From contig JAPYMU010000171.1 in assembly GCA_028286165.1 (NCBI GenBank), forward strand, positions 1 to 14,903: a stretch of DNA of 14,903 nt, given 5' to 3'. This stretch comes from Spongiicolonus versatilis (GTDB lineage: Bacteria; Pseudomonadota; Gammaproteobacteria; Arenicellales; Spongiicolonaceae). This document shows positions 1-7,052 of this stretch, piece after piece (positions within the stretch are counted from its first letter, which is position 1; every line of letters begins with the position of its first letter). The notes beneath the pieces were generated by a model. That model made no database searches and had not been told where the DNA came from. It saw only the letters and a list, made by a program, of their open reading frames with translations. A program made the translations under genes and the position numbers.

Positions 1-243
1 CGGCGGTGTAAGCCCAACTGATGAGAAACCCGACGCCGATATCGTCCGGCCCGGTGCGGGTGACGGTGAAAGTGGCGGTTTCGCCTTCGGCGACGGTGGC
101 GGGGCCGGTGAGGGTGAAGGTGTGGGTTTGCGCTTGCGCCGGCGCGGCGACGAGGAAAAGCGCGGTGAGGATTAGCGCGCTAAGTGCTTGATTAACAAAC
201 GAAAACGCGCTGGGGGGGGGGACGAGTGGCTGCGGGTTTTCAT
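1..243 (-). CDS. N-terminus of exported Calx-beta-like protein, frame broken at a C10 tract (partial)
   Basis: The gene runs off the left edge. An ATG at 243 follows a GGAGG Shine-Dalgarno 8 nt upstream and encodes MKTRSHSS, then enters a run of ten C. As sequenced, that frame stops after 23 codons (TAA at 174-172). With 11 (or 8) C the reading continues into a good signal peptide: hydrophobic LSALILTALFLVAAP, then AQA with likely cleavage before QTHTF. The mature start TFTLTGPATVAEGETATF-TVTRTG looks like a Calx-beta or related beta-sandwich repeat of surface and secreted proteins. The signal-peptide frame has no ATG, GTG or TTG of its own between the C tract and about position 298, so the 243 start seems to be the real one. 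The product is probably an exported adhesin-like or calcium-binding protein. Either the gene is switched by slipped-strand mispairing or the assembly has a homopolymer error. The domain call is moderate because only about 45 mature residues are visible. Confidence 0.6.
212..221. repeat. Homopolymer tract G10 (C10 on the coding strand)
   Basis: Ten consecutive G on the plus strand, inside codons 8-11 of the exported-protein gene on the minus strand. As written it separates the start codon from the signal-peptide frame. Adding one C or removing two restores one frame. Intragenic poly-C or poly-G tracts of this length next to the start are typical of phase-variable surface genes. Confidence 0.9.
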
Positions 244-251
244 GGCGTTGG

Positions 252-256
252 CCTCC
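252..256 (-). promoter_or_regulatory. Shine-Dalgarno GGAGG for the left-edge gene
   Basis: GGAGG on the minus strand, 8 nt before the ATG at 243. It is one of the better ribosome-binding sites in the window and is the main reason for choosing that start although the frame beyond it is broken. Confidence 0.6.
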
Positions 257-313
257 GAGGGTGAGGGTGGAAAGTGCCGGGAGGATAGCACGGCTTTGGC
301 GGCGGCGTCACCT

Positions 314-1087
314 TCACCCCTGGGGTGGGCGCGGTTTGCCGCCCAGTCTTTTGCGGCCGGTGAGGAGGTGGATGACCGGGCCGGACAGCGCGTAAATCAG
401 CGAGCAGGCGAACAGGACGCGCGGCGGGTCGAAAGAAATGAGCGCGTAAACGGCGACCACGCCGACCACGGCGACGAAGGGGACTTTGCCTTTGAGGTCC
501 AAATCCTTAAAACTGCGGTAGCGGATGCCGCTGACCATGGCCAGGCCGAGGGCGAGGGTTAAAGTGACGGAAAAAATTTTAACCTCAAAACCGCTGATGC
601 CGTAGCGCTCCACCACCCACACAAACGCCGCCATCAGCGCCGCCGCCATGGGGCAGGGCAGGCCGTGGAAATAACGTTTGCCGGAAACTTTTTGCGTGTT
701 GAAGCGCGCCAGGCGCAGCGCGGCGGAGGCAACGTAAACAAACGCCGCCAGCCAGCCGAACTTGCCGGCGCCCGACAGCGACCACTCAAACATCACCAGC
801 GCCGGGGTCAGGCCGAAGCAAATCACATCGGCGAGGGAGTCGTATTCCTTGCCGAAGTCGCTGGAGGTGCCGGTCATGCGCGCGATGCGGCCGTCCAGCC
901 CGTCCATGACCATGGCCACAAAAATCGCCCCGGCGGCGGTTTCAAAACGCCCGGCGGTGGCTTCAATGATGGAGTAAAAACCGGCGAACAGGCCGGCCGT
1001 GGTGAACAAATTCGGCAGAATGTAAATCCCCCGGCGGCGGATGTCGGGGGCGCCGGGGGGGAGGGGGAATTTGGGCTTGAGGGGCAT
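314..1087 (-). CDS. pssA: CDP-diacylglycerol--serine O-phosphatidyltransferase
   Basis: Inner-membrane enzyme that makes phosphatidylserine from CDP-diacylglycerol and L-serine, the step before Psd in phosphatidylethanolamine synthesis. The product is 257 aa, normal for the bacterial type II family. The CDP-alcohol phosphotransferase signature is complete: D62, D65-G66, A69-R70, G79, D83 and D87 (DGLDGRIAR then GKEYDSLAD). Several hydrophobic membrane segments follow, along with the family motif LRLARFNTQ and the Pss motif KRYFHGLPCP. The start MPLKPKFPLPP was chosen because it lies 16 nt after the methyltransferase stop and fits homologues. A longer in-frame start at 1168 would overlap the methyltransferase by 65 nt and add an unlikely 27-residue leader. 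No strong Shine-Dalgarno precedes the chosen start. Last gene of the long minus-strand block. Confidence 0.93.
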   Translation of the reverse strand: MPLKPKFPLPPGAPDIRRRGIYILPNLFTTAGLFAGFYSIIEATAGRFETAAGAIFVAMVMDGLDGRIARMTGTSSDFGKEYDSLADVICFGLTPALVMFEWSLSGAGKFGWLAAFVYVASAALRLARFNTQKVSGKRYFHGLPCPMAAALMAAFVWVVERYGISGFEVKIFSVTLTLALGLAMVSGIRYRSFKDLDLKGKVPFVAVVGVVAVYALISFDPPRVLFACSLIYALSGPVIHLLTGRKRLGGKPRPPQG

Positions 1088-1103
1088 GGAAAGGGAAGCC
1101 AGT

Positions 1104-2234
1104 TTACAAATCCAGCGGCGCGTTTTCAAGGGAGCGCTGGGTGAACAGAAAACGGCCGCCGCAGACAAAGCCGAGTTGCTGCCAGTCGGTTTTGTTTAAT
1201 TTTTCCAGCGCGGCGGTGAGGTCGGTGGGCTGTTTTGCAAAAAGCGCGAGCACCGAGCCGTCAAAAGCGGCGGCGCGGTGGAGGAAGAACGGCGACTCGT
1301 TTCTGGTTTTGCAGTTGACATAAATGCGCGGCGCGGGCGAGCGGGGGTAGGCGCGGCCCCACTGCCACCAGTTGCGGTCGTTGAATTTGCGGATGCGCCG
1401 CTGCAGGAGAATTTTTTTGTGGCGGTTCAGGGCCGGGTCGTGGCGGTTGTAAATCATGCGGCGGGTGGCGCCGGTTTTTGCCGTTTGCGAGCAGACGAAG
1501 TCGGTGCAGCCGCGCCTGGGGTTGGTGAAAATCCGGTCGGCGCCGCTGACCGCGCCGACTTTGACCGTGAACACATCGCCGACGGTGCGGGTTTTTTTGC
1601 AGGTAAAGCCCGGCGCATCAAACCAGATTTGCCCGGCCTGAAAACGAAACACCCGGCCGTCGGCCAGGGTTCTGCCGCGCCGCCCTTTCTGCCAGCGCCA
1701 CACTGCGCAGGTGGGGGAGAAGCCGGGGAAAATTTTTTCGTCGCCGGTTTCGCGGCAGTGGGTGAACGCGCCTTCGGCGAACAGGCGGCGGTTGAGTTTG
1801 CGCGCGCAGGTGGCTTTGAAAAAATCGCGCGGCGTGATGAAAATTAATTCGCCGCCGTCGCGCAGATGGTCGAGGCATTTGTCAATGAAGAACAAATAGA
1901 GGTTGCTGCGGCGGTCAAAATTTTCCATGTGCAGCAGTGCGCGGGTGGCCGGCGGAATATCCTGAAAGCGCACATATGGCGGGTTGCCGATGACGGTGGC
2001 GAATTTTTCGGCGCGCGGGCGGGCGAAAAAATCGGCGTGAATGATGCGGCCGTCACCGCCGAGTTTGCGCTGAATTTCCACCCCCACGCAGTCGGCGCCC
2101 AGTTGCCGCATGAACGCGCCATCGCCGCAGGCCGGCTCCAGGGTTCTGCCGTGGTTTTTTTTCAGCGCCAGCATTTCGCGGACGATGTTGTCCGGCGTGA
2201 ACACCTGCCCGAAATTGCGCACCGCGCGGTTCAT
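1104..2234 (-). CDS. DNA adenine-N6 methyltransferase (TaqI/Eco57I-like), apparently orphan
   Basis: A 376-aa S-adenosylmethionine-dependent DNA methyltransferase. From the N-terminus: motif X region FGQVFTPDNIV (8-18), SAM-binding motif I LEPACGDGAF (32-41), acidic motif II VGVEIQ (50-55), HADFF (66-70), catalytic motif IV NPPY (84-87, followed by VRF), and LYLFFIDKCLDHLRDGGELI for the following strands. The C-terminal half is probably the DNA target-recognition domain, as in M.TaqI-type enzymes. NPPY indicates adenine-N6 methylation; the target sequence cannot be predicted. The start ATG overlaps the psd stop (ATGA, 2234-2231), implying translational coupling. A longer reading frame exists upstream but lies inside psd. 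No restriction enzyme gene is adjacent, so it may be a solitary regulatory or housekeeping methylase, or a remnant of a restriction system. Its position between psd and pssA is unusual. Confidence 0.88.
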   Translation of the reverse strand: MNRAVRNFGQVFTPDNIVREMLALKKNHGRTLEPACGDGAFMRQLGADCVGVEIQRKLGGDGRIIHADFFARPRAEKFATVIGNPPYVRFQDIPPATRALLHMENFDRRSNLYLFFIDKCLDHLRDGGELIFITPRDFFKATCARKLNRRLFAEGAFTHCRETGDEKIFPGFSPTCAVWRWQKGRRGRTLADGRVFRFQAGQIWFDAPGFTCKKTRTVGDVFTVKVGAVSGADRIFTNPRRGCTDFVCSQTAKTGATRRMIYNRHDPALNRHKKILLQRRIRKFNDRNWWQWGRAYPRSPAPRIYVNCKTRNESPFFLHRAAAFDGSVLALFAKQPTDLTAALEKLNKTDWQQLGFVCGGRFLFTQRSLENAPLDL

Positions 2235-2887
2235 TGCGGCGGCGGCGGGCGCAGTTCCGCCACCACATCGGCCCCGCCGCGCACCTTGTCGCCGAGTTTT
2301 ATTTTCAGTTGCGCGTGCTCGGGAAGATAAAGGTCCACTCTTGAGCCGAAGCGGATGAAGCCGTAGCGCTGGCCGGTGTGCAGGCGCTGGTGCGGGCTGG
2401 CGTGGCACAGGATGCGGCGGGCGATGAGGCCGGCGATTTGCACGCACACCACATCGGCGCCGCCATCGCCGTGAATCCACATCATGTTGCGCTCGTTTTG
2501 CGCCGAGGATTTGTCCAGGGCGGCGTTGAAAAATTTTCCCGGGAAATATTTTATCCGGCGCACTTCCCCGGCCAGCGGCGCGCGGTTTGCGTGCACCGAA
2601 AACACGTTCATAAACACGCTCACCATCAGCGCCGGCCGTCTGAGGTAGGGGTCCTCGGCGCGGCCGGCGAACACCACCTTGCCGTCGGCCGGGGCCACCA
2701 CCAAACCTTCACCTTGCGGCACGGCGCGCTTCGGGTCGCGGAAAAATTGCAGGACAAAAACCAGCGCCAGCCAGCACGGCAGCGACCACCAGCCGGCCAG
2801 CCAGGTCGCGGCCAGCGCGACAGCGAGGGTGACGGCGACGGCGCCCCAGCCTTCTTTGGCAATCAGCGGCTGGCTTTTGGTTTTCAC
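2231..2887 (-). CDS. psd: Phosphatidylserine decarboxylase proenzyme (short PSD-A type)
   Basis: Decarboxylates phosphatidylserine to phosphatidylethanolamine at the inner membrane. 218 aa, the usual size of the short bacterial class. A membrane stretch at about residues 15-47 is followed by the core motifs FFRDPKR, VVAPADGKVV, VFMNVFSVHANR and YFPGKFFNA. The pyruvoyl-forming site RFGSR is near the C-terminus; family knowledge predicts self-cleavage between G181 and S182 into beta and alpha chains, with Ser182 becoming the pyruvoyl group. The start is a GTG at 2887, 19 nt after the ilvC stop, with no obvious Shine-Dalgarno. Alignment with the family (PLIAKEGW near the N-terminus) supports it. 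The stop overlaps the methyltransferase ATG by 4 nt. Confidence 0.94.
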   Translation of the reverse strand: MKTKSQPLIAKEGWGAVAVTLAVALAATWLAGWWSLPCWLALVFVLQFFRDPKRAVPQGEGLVVAPADGKVVFAGRAEDPYLRRPALMVSVFMNVFSVHANRAPLAGEVRRIKYFPGKFFNAALDKSSAQNERNMMWIHGDGGADVVCVQIAGLIARRILCHASPHQRLHTGQRYGFIRFGSRVDLYLPEHAQLKIKLGDKVRGGADVVAELRPPPPQ

Positions 2888-2906
2888 TGCGCCACCGTCG
2901 GCACCG

Positions 2907-3923
2907 TCAGTTGAGCGACTTGTCCACCACTTTGCCGGCCTGAATCCACGGCATCATGGCGCGCAATTTTTCGCCCACCGTTTCCACCGGGTGGGTGCGG
3001 CCGCGGTCGCGCAACTGCTGGAAATTTTTGCCGCCGCTGCGGTTTTCCTCCATCCACTCTTTGGCGAATTTGCCGGACTGGACTTCCTCCAGAATGCGCT
3101 TCATCTCGGCGCGCGTGGCGTCGTTGACGATCCGCGGACCGCGGGTCAGGTCGCCGAACTCGGCGGTGTTGGAAATGGAGTAGCGCATGTTGGAGATGCC
3201 GCCCTCGTAAATTAAATCCACGATTAATTTAAGTTCGTGGAGGCACTCAAAGTAGGCCATCTCCGGCGAATAGCCGGCCTCCACCAGCGTCTCGAACCCG
3301 GCCAGCGCGAGGGCGGTGGCGCCGCCGCACAGCACGGTCTGCTCGCCGAACAGGTCGGTTTCGGTTTCCTCGCGGAAGGTGGTTTCAATGACGCCGGCGC
3401 GGCCGCCGCCGTTGGCGCAGGCGTAGGACAGCGCGATGTCGCGCGCGCTGCCGCCGGCGTCCTGCTGCACGGCGATTAGAGTCGGCACGCCGCCGCCGGC
3501 GGTGAAAGTGGAGCGCACCAGGTGGCCGGGGCCTTTGGGCGCGACCATGAACACGTCATTGTCGGCCTTCGGCTTGATGAAACCGAAGTGAACGGAAAAG
3601 CCGTGGGCGAAAGCAAGCGCCGCGCCGGGCGCCAGGTGCGGGGCGATGTCGGACTCGAACAGCGCCGGCTGCTTCTCATCCGGCGCCAGCACCATCACCA
3701 CATCGGCGCGCGCCACCGCCTCGGGCACGGCAGCCACCGCCAGCCCGGCTTTTTCCGCCTTGCCGCGCGACGGCGAGTCGGCGCGCAGGCCCACCACCAC
3801 TTCCACGCCGCTGTCATTCAGGTTGTTGGCGTGGGCGTGGCCCTGGGAGCCGTAGCCAATCACGGCGACGACCTTGTTCTGAATGATGGACAGGTCGGCG
3901 TCTTTATCGTAGAAAACTTTCAT
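2907..3923 (-). CDS. ilvC: Ketol-acid reductoisomerase (NADP+), class I
   Basis: Second common step of valine and isoleucine synthesis: Mg2+-dependent isomerisation and NADPH reduction of acetolactate or acetohydroxybutyrate. 338 aa, the standard short class I length. The Rossmann motif GYGSQGHAHA is at 23-32, and a serine-rich loop ADSPSRGKAE (48-57) suggests NADPH preference. Catalytic H107 is present. The metal and substrate residues D190 and E194 (ETDLFGEQ), E226, E230 and S251 all fall at canonical positions. A CGGAGG Shine-Dalgarno (3928-3933) lies 4 nt before the ATG. It follows ilvH after a 68-nt gap that holds a small hairpin, and precedes psd. Confidence 0.97.
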   Translation of the reverse strand: MKVFYDKDADLSIIQNKVVAVIGYGSQGHAHANNLNDSGVEVVVGLRADSPSRGKAEKAGLAVAAVPEAVARADVVMVLAPDEKQPALFESDIAPHLAPGAALAFAHGFSVHFGFIKPKADNDVFMVAPKGPGHLVRSTFTAGGGVPTLIAVQQDAGGSARDIALSYACANGGGRAGVIETTFREETETDLFGEQTVLCGGATALALAGFETLVEAGYSPEMAYFECLHELKLIVDLIYEGGISNMRYSISNTAEFGDLTRGPRIVNDATRAEMKRILEEVQSGKFAKEWMEENRSGGKNFQQLRDRGRTHPVETVGEKLRAMMPWIQAGKVVDKSLN

Positions 3924-3974
3924 GGTTCCTCCGCTGGGTCGGGTGAAAGAGTCGGTGTCAACAGAAAATCAGCC

Positions 3975-3989
3975 GGCGGCATGGCCGCC
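3975..3989 (-). other. Small perfect hairpin in the ilvH-ilvC gap
   Basis: GGCGGC-CAT-GCCGCC is a 6-bp G/C stem with a 3-nt loop starting 2 nt after the ilvH stop. On the minus strand it is followed by GGCTGATTTTCTG, with only four T. It is a weak terminator at best. It could also be an mRNA-processing or stability element that sets ilvC levels relative to ilvIH. A TTGACA further downstream has no convincing -10 partner. Confidence 0.35.
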
Positions 3990-3991
3990 TC

Positions 3992-4495
3992 TCAGCGCAC
4001 GGTAAGCGCGCGGCCGCCGCGGGCGATGCCGGAGATGCCGCTGCGCACCACCTCCACGATGCGGTTCGGCGACAGCGCCTCGAGGAAAGCGTCGAGTTTG
4101 CCGCCGGCGCCGGTGAGTTCCACGGTGTACAGCGTCTCGCCCACGTCCACCACGTTGCCGCGGAATATGTCCACCAGCCGCTTGACCTCCTCGCGCGCCT
4201 CGCCGGTGGCCTCCACCTTGACCAGCATCAACTCGCGCTGGATGTGGCGGCCGTCGGTGAGGTCCATCAGTTTCACCACGTCCACCAGTTTGTGCAACTG
4301 CTTGGTGATCTGTTCAATCACCGCCTCGTCGCCGCCGGTGACCAAAGTCATGCGCGACAACGTGCTGTCCTCGGTGGGCGCCACCGTCAGCGACTCGATG
4401 TTAAACCCGCGCGCCGAGAACAGCCCGGCGACCCGCGACAATGCGCCGGCTTCGTTCTCCATGAGGATGGAAATAATTCTGCGCCGCTCTTCCAT
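3992..4495 (-). CDS. ilvH: Acetolactate synthase, small regulatory subunit
   Basis: Regulatory partner of IlvI that confers valine feedback inhibition and raises activity. 167 aa, standard for the IlvH/IlvN long type. The N-terminal ACT domain (about 4-75) begins RRIISILMENEAGALSRVAG, with the family motifs FSARGFNIESLTV and LSRMTLV. The ALS small-subunit C-terminal domain follows from RELMLVKV, with IFRGNVVDVG and residues binding the large subunit. It starts 9 nt after the ilvI stop, so the two are co-transcribed and probably translated in a fixed ratio. No leader peptide or attenuator is visible upstream of the ilv genes. Confidence 0.95.
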   Translation of the reverse strand: MEERRRIISILMENEAGALSRVAGLFSARGFNIESLTVAPTEDSTLSRMTLVTGGDEAVIEQITKQLHKLVDVVKLMDLTDGRHIQRELMLVKVEATGEAREEVKRLVDIFRGNVVDVGETLYTVELTGAGGKLDAFLEALSPNRIVEVVRSGISGIARGGRALTVR

Positions 4496-4504
4496 GGGCG
4501 GCGC

Positions 4505-6295
4505 TCAGGCCAACTCGCGCTCGGCCGGTGCGCCGCCGTCACCGCTGTCGGCCGAGCGCAGGTGCATCTCGTGGTGGCCCTTGCCGGCCGCAATCATGGG
4601 GTAGACGTTTTCCGTCTGGTCGGTGATGAAGTCCATGAACACCAGGCGGTCTTTGTCGCTGATGGCCTCCGCCAGCGCGCTTTCCACGTCGCCGGGATGC
4701 TCCACGCGCACGCCTTTGTGGCCGAAACTTTCGGCCAGCGCGACGAAGTCCGGCAGCGCGTCCATGTACGAGTGCGAGTAGCGGCGGTCGTAGAAAAATT
4801 CCTGCCACTGCCGCACCATGCCCATGTAGCGGTTGTTCAGGTTGATGATCTTCAGCGGCAGGTCGTACTGCTTGCAGGTGGACAGTTCCTGAATGCACAT
4901 GATGATGCTGGCCTCGCCGGTGACGCAGCACACGGTGGCCCCGGGGTGGCCGAGGCGGACGCCCATGGCCGCCGGCAGGCCGAAGCCCATGGTGCCGAGT
5001 CCGCCGGAATTAATCCAGCGGCGCGGCCGGTCAAAGTTGTAAAACTGCGCCGCCCACATCTGGTGCTGGCCCACGTCCGAGGTGACGAAAGCCTCGCCTT
5101 TGGTGACCTCGTGCAGTTTTTCAATGACAAACTGCGGCTTGATGAGCGCGCTGCCGCGGTCGTAGCGCAGCGAGTCCACCGCGCGCCACTCCTCAATCTG
5201 TTTCCACCAACTGCCCAGGTGCTGGTTGTGACTGTCACCGCCGCCGCCGCGCAGCACCGCCACCATGTCGGCCAGCACCTTGCCGGCGTCGCCGACAATG
5301 GGCACCGTCACTTTCACATTCTTGCCGATGGAGGACGGGTCGATGTCCACATGAATAATCTTCGCGTAAGGGCAGAAGGTGGACAACTCGCCGGTCACCC
5401 GGTCATCAAAGCGCGCGCCCACGGCGAGCAGCACGTCGCAGTGGTGCATGGCCATGTTGGCCTCGTAGGTGCCGTGCATGCCGAGCATGCCGACAAATAA
5501 TTTATCGCTGGCCGGAAACGCGCCCAGTCCCATCAGCGTGTTGGTGCATGGGTAGCCGAGAATGCGCACCAGGTCGGTGAGGGCCGCGGCCGCGGCGCCG
5601 CCGCTCTGCACCACGCCGCCGCCGGTGTAAATCATCGGCCGCCGCGCATCGCGCAGCAGTTGCACCGCCTTGCGCACCTGCCCCGGGTGGCCGCGGTGCA
5701 CCGGCGCATATGAGCGGATGCGAATCTGCTGCGGGTAGCGGTAGGGGGCGGTTTGCGCGGTGACATCCTTGGGAATGTCCACCAGCACCGGCCCCGGCCG
5801 GCCGGTGGTGGCGATGTAAAACGCCTTCTTGATGGTCAGCGCGAGTTCGTCGACGTCGTTGACCAGAAAGTTGTGCTTGACGCACGGCCGCGACACGCCG
5901 CAGGCGTCCACCTCCTGAAATGCATCGTCGCCGATTAAGTGGCGCGGCACCTGGCCGCAAATCACCACCATGGGAATGGAATCCATGTAGGCGGTGGCGA
6001 TGCCGGTGATGGTGTTGGTGACGCCCGGCCCCGACGTCACCAGCACCACCCCCGGCCGGCCGGTGGCGCGCGCGTAACCGTCGGCGGCATGCGCCGCGCC
6101 CTGTTCGTGGCGGGTCAGGATGTGCTTGACTTCGTCCTGGCGGTACAGCGCGTCGTAGATGTGCAGCGCCGCCCCGCCCGGATAGCCGAAAATAAATTCA
6201 ATCTTCTCGTCGCGCAAACACCGCACCACGATTTCCGCCCCGGTCAAAACCTCGGCGGCGGCGGCGGGATCGGCGGCGGCGGCAACTTTCTGCAT
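4505..6295 (-). CDS. ilvI: Acetolactate synthase, large catalytic subunit
   Basis: Thiamine-diphosphate and FAD enzyme that condenses pyruvate to acetolactate (or with 2-ketobutyrate). 596 aa from the chosen start. The N-terminal TPP domain begins LTGAEIVVRCLRDEKIEF and contains GYPGGA and the catalytic glutamate E64 in RHEQGAAHAADGYAR. The central FAD-linked domain contains GLGAFPASDKLFVGMLGMHG. The C-terminal TPP domain has the metal-binding region VTGEAS (458-463) and INLNNRYMGMVRQWQEF (484-500). GEAS is slightly unusual: most relatives have GDGS or GEGS. The start MQKVAAA at 6295 fits homologues best. In-frame ATGs at 6349 and 6355 would add a proline-rich leader and overlap the DUF3726 stop. 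A -10-like TATACT sits 6 nt before the chosen ATG. Confidence 0.96.
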   Translation of the reverse strand: MQKVAAAADPAAAAEVLTGAEIVVRCLRDEKIEFIFGYPGGAALHIYDALYRQDEVKHILTRHEQGAAHAADGYARATGRPGVVLVTSGPGVTNTITGIATAYMDSIPMVVICGQVPRHLIGDDAFQEVDACGVSRPCVKHNFLVNDVDELALTIKKAFYIATTGRPGPVLVDIPKDVTAQTAPYRYPQQIRIRSYAPVHRGHPGQVRKAVQLLRDARRPMIYTGGGVVQSGGAAAAALTDLVRILGYPCTNTLMGLGAFPASDKLFVGMLGMHGTYEANMAMHHCDVLLAVGARFDDRVTGELSTFCPYAKIIHVDIDPSSIGKNVKVTVPIVGDAGKVLADMVAVLRGGGGDSHNQHLGSWWKQIEEWRAVDSLRYDRGSALIKPQFVIEKLHEVTKGEAFVTSDVGQHQMWAAQFYNFDRPRRWINSGGLGTMGFGLPAAMGVRLGHPGATVCCVTGEASIIMCIQELSTCKQYDLPLKIINLNNRYMGMVRQWQEFFYDRRYSHSYMDALPDFVALAESFGHKGVRVEHPGDVESALAEAISDKDRLVFMDFITDQTENVYPMIAAGKGHHEMHLRSADSGDGGAPAERELA

Positions 6296-6301
6296 GGCCT
6301 T

Positions 6302-6307
6302 AGTATA
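6302..6307 (-). promoter_or_regulatory. Possible -10 element (TATACT) just before ilvI
   Basis: TATACT (5 of 6 to consensus) ends 6 nt before the ilvI ATG, so transcription would begin at about the A of the start codon (leaderless). No -35 is recognisable at 16-18 bp, so this is tentative. If real, it gives the ilv genes their own promoter inside the longer block. Confidence 0.3.
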
Positions 6308-6341
6308 AATGCGCGGCGGCGGTTTGGGTAGGGGCGGGCGG

Positions 6342-7052
6342 TCAGTCATTCGCATCGCCGCCGCCGGCGCCCTGGGTGCGGGAGGCGGCGGTGGCGGGGA
6401 CGAGGGTGAGGGCGGCGAGTTTTTTCAGTTGCCGCCAGTCACCGCCGGCGATTTTGATGCCTTCGGCAAAGCACCGTTGGCGGCGGCGGCGGTGCTGTTC
6501 GGCGGTGAGGTGCGGGTTGCCGGGCGGCGGTGCGGGGAGTTTGCCGTGGCGGGTGACGGTGAGGGCGGCGGAATCGCCAACCGCCGGCCGGCTTGACAGC
6601 AGCATCACATCGCCGTCCACCGTCGCGCGCCATTCCCGCTCCGCCGCCCGCCAGCGGACGGTAAACCACACGCCGGGACTCGCCGCCTCCAGCGCGGCGG
6701 CGGCAAACCACAGGCCGCGGCCGCCGTTTTGCAACGTGCACCCGGCATTTTGCACAGTGGACTTGCCATGCTGCACCGCAAAGTCAACAACCGCCGGCGC
6801 CAGTGCGACACTTGCGACGTCGGCACCGTCAAACCAGTCACCGCCGGCGCCATTCACCAGCGGCATGGCACGGGGAAAACCGTGGCGGCGCAACTGCGGC
6901 AGCGCGCCGAGCAGCAGTTGCACGCCGCCAAGCCCGGCGCATTCCAGCGTGCGCGTCATAGCGGCGCCCTCGGCATCGGCGCCGTAGGGAAAGCCAAGGC
7001 CGGCGAGCGCTTTCTTAACCGTGGACTCCAGTTCGTTGACGGAAATGTTCAC
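6342..7052 (-). CDS. DUF3726 family protein of unknown function
   Basis: A 236-aa soluble-looking protein with no signal peptide or membrane segment. The N-terminus NISVNELESTVKKALAGLGF, followed by PYGADAEGAAMTRTLE, and the C-terminus LVPATAASRTQGAGGGDAND match what I know of DUF3726. In that family an SLNEIE..KKAARGAG..WG opening and a VP.S..SR..GAGAG..DND ending are characteristic. The middle is alanine- and glycine-rich. The start is a GTG at 7052 whose last two bases begin the upstream gene's stop (GTGA overlap, 7052-7049), which implies strict translational coupling with the 545-aa protein. A longer reading with extra upstream residues does not fit the family start. No enzymatic role is known to me. 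Co-encoding with a dipeptidase and the 545-aa protein suggests a shared catabolic or assembly function (inference). Confidence 0.8.
   Translation of the reverse strand: MNISVNELESTVKKALAGLGFPYGADAEGAAMTRTLECAGLGGVQLLLGALPQLRRHGFPRAMPLVNGAGGDWFDGADVASVALAPAVVDFAVQHGKSTVQNAGCTLQNGGRGLWFAAAALEAASPGVWFTVRWRAAEREWRATVDGDVMLLSSRPAVGDSAALTVTRHGKLPAPPPGNPHLTAEQHRRRRQRCFAEGIKIAGGDWRQLKKLAALTLVPATAASRTQGAGGGDAND

Noticed and set aside
2235..2480. N-terminal extension of the methyltransferase to position 2480
   Set aside because: The extra 82 residues are Arg/Pro-rich and lie inside psd. The ATG overlapping the psd stop fits the methylase family start.
3522..4604. A 360-codon plus-strand frame opposite ilvC and ilvH
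   Set aside because: Antisense shadow of ilvC and ilvH. No recognisable domain, and no ribosome-binding site needed to explain it.
4244..5500. A 418-codon open frame on the plus strand opposite ilvI/ilvH
   Set aside because: It lies entirely antisense to two well-supported genes. Its product is rich in His, Val, Ala and Arg with no family pattern. Long antisense frames are expected from the GC-rich codon use here.
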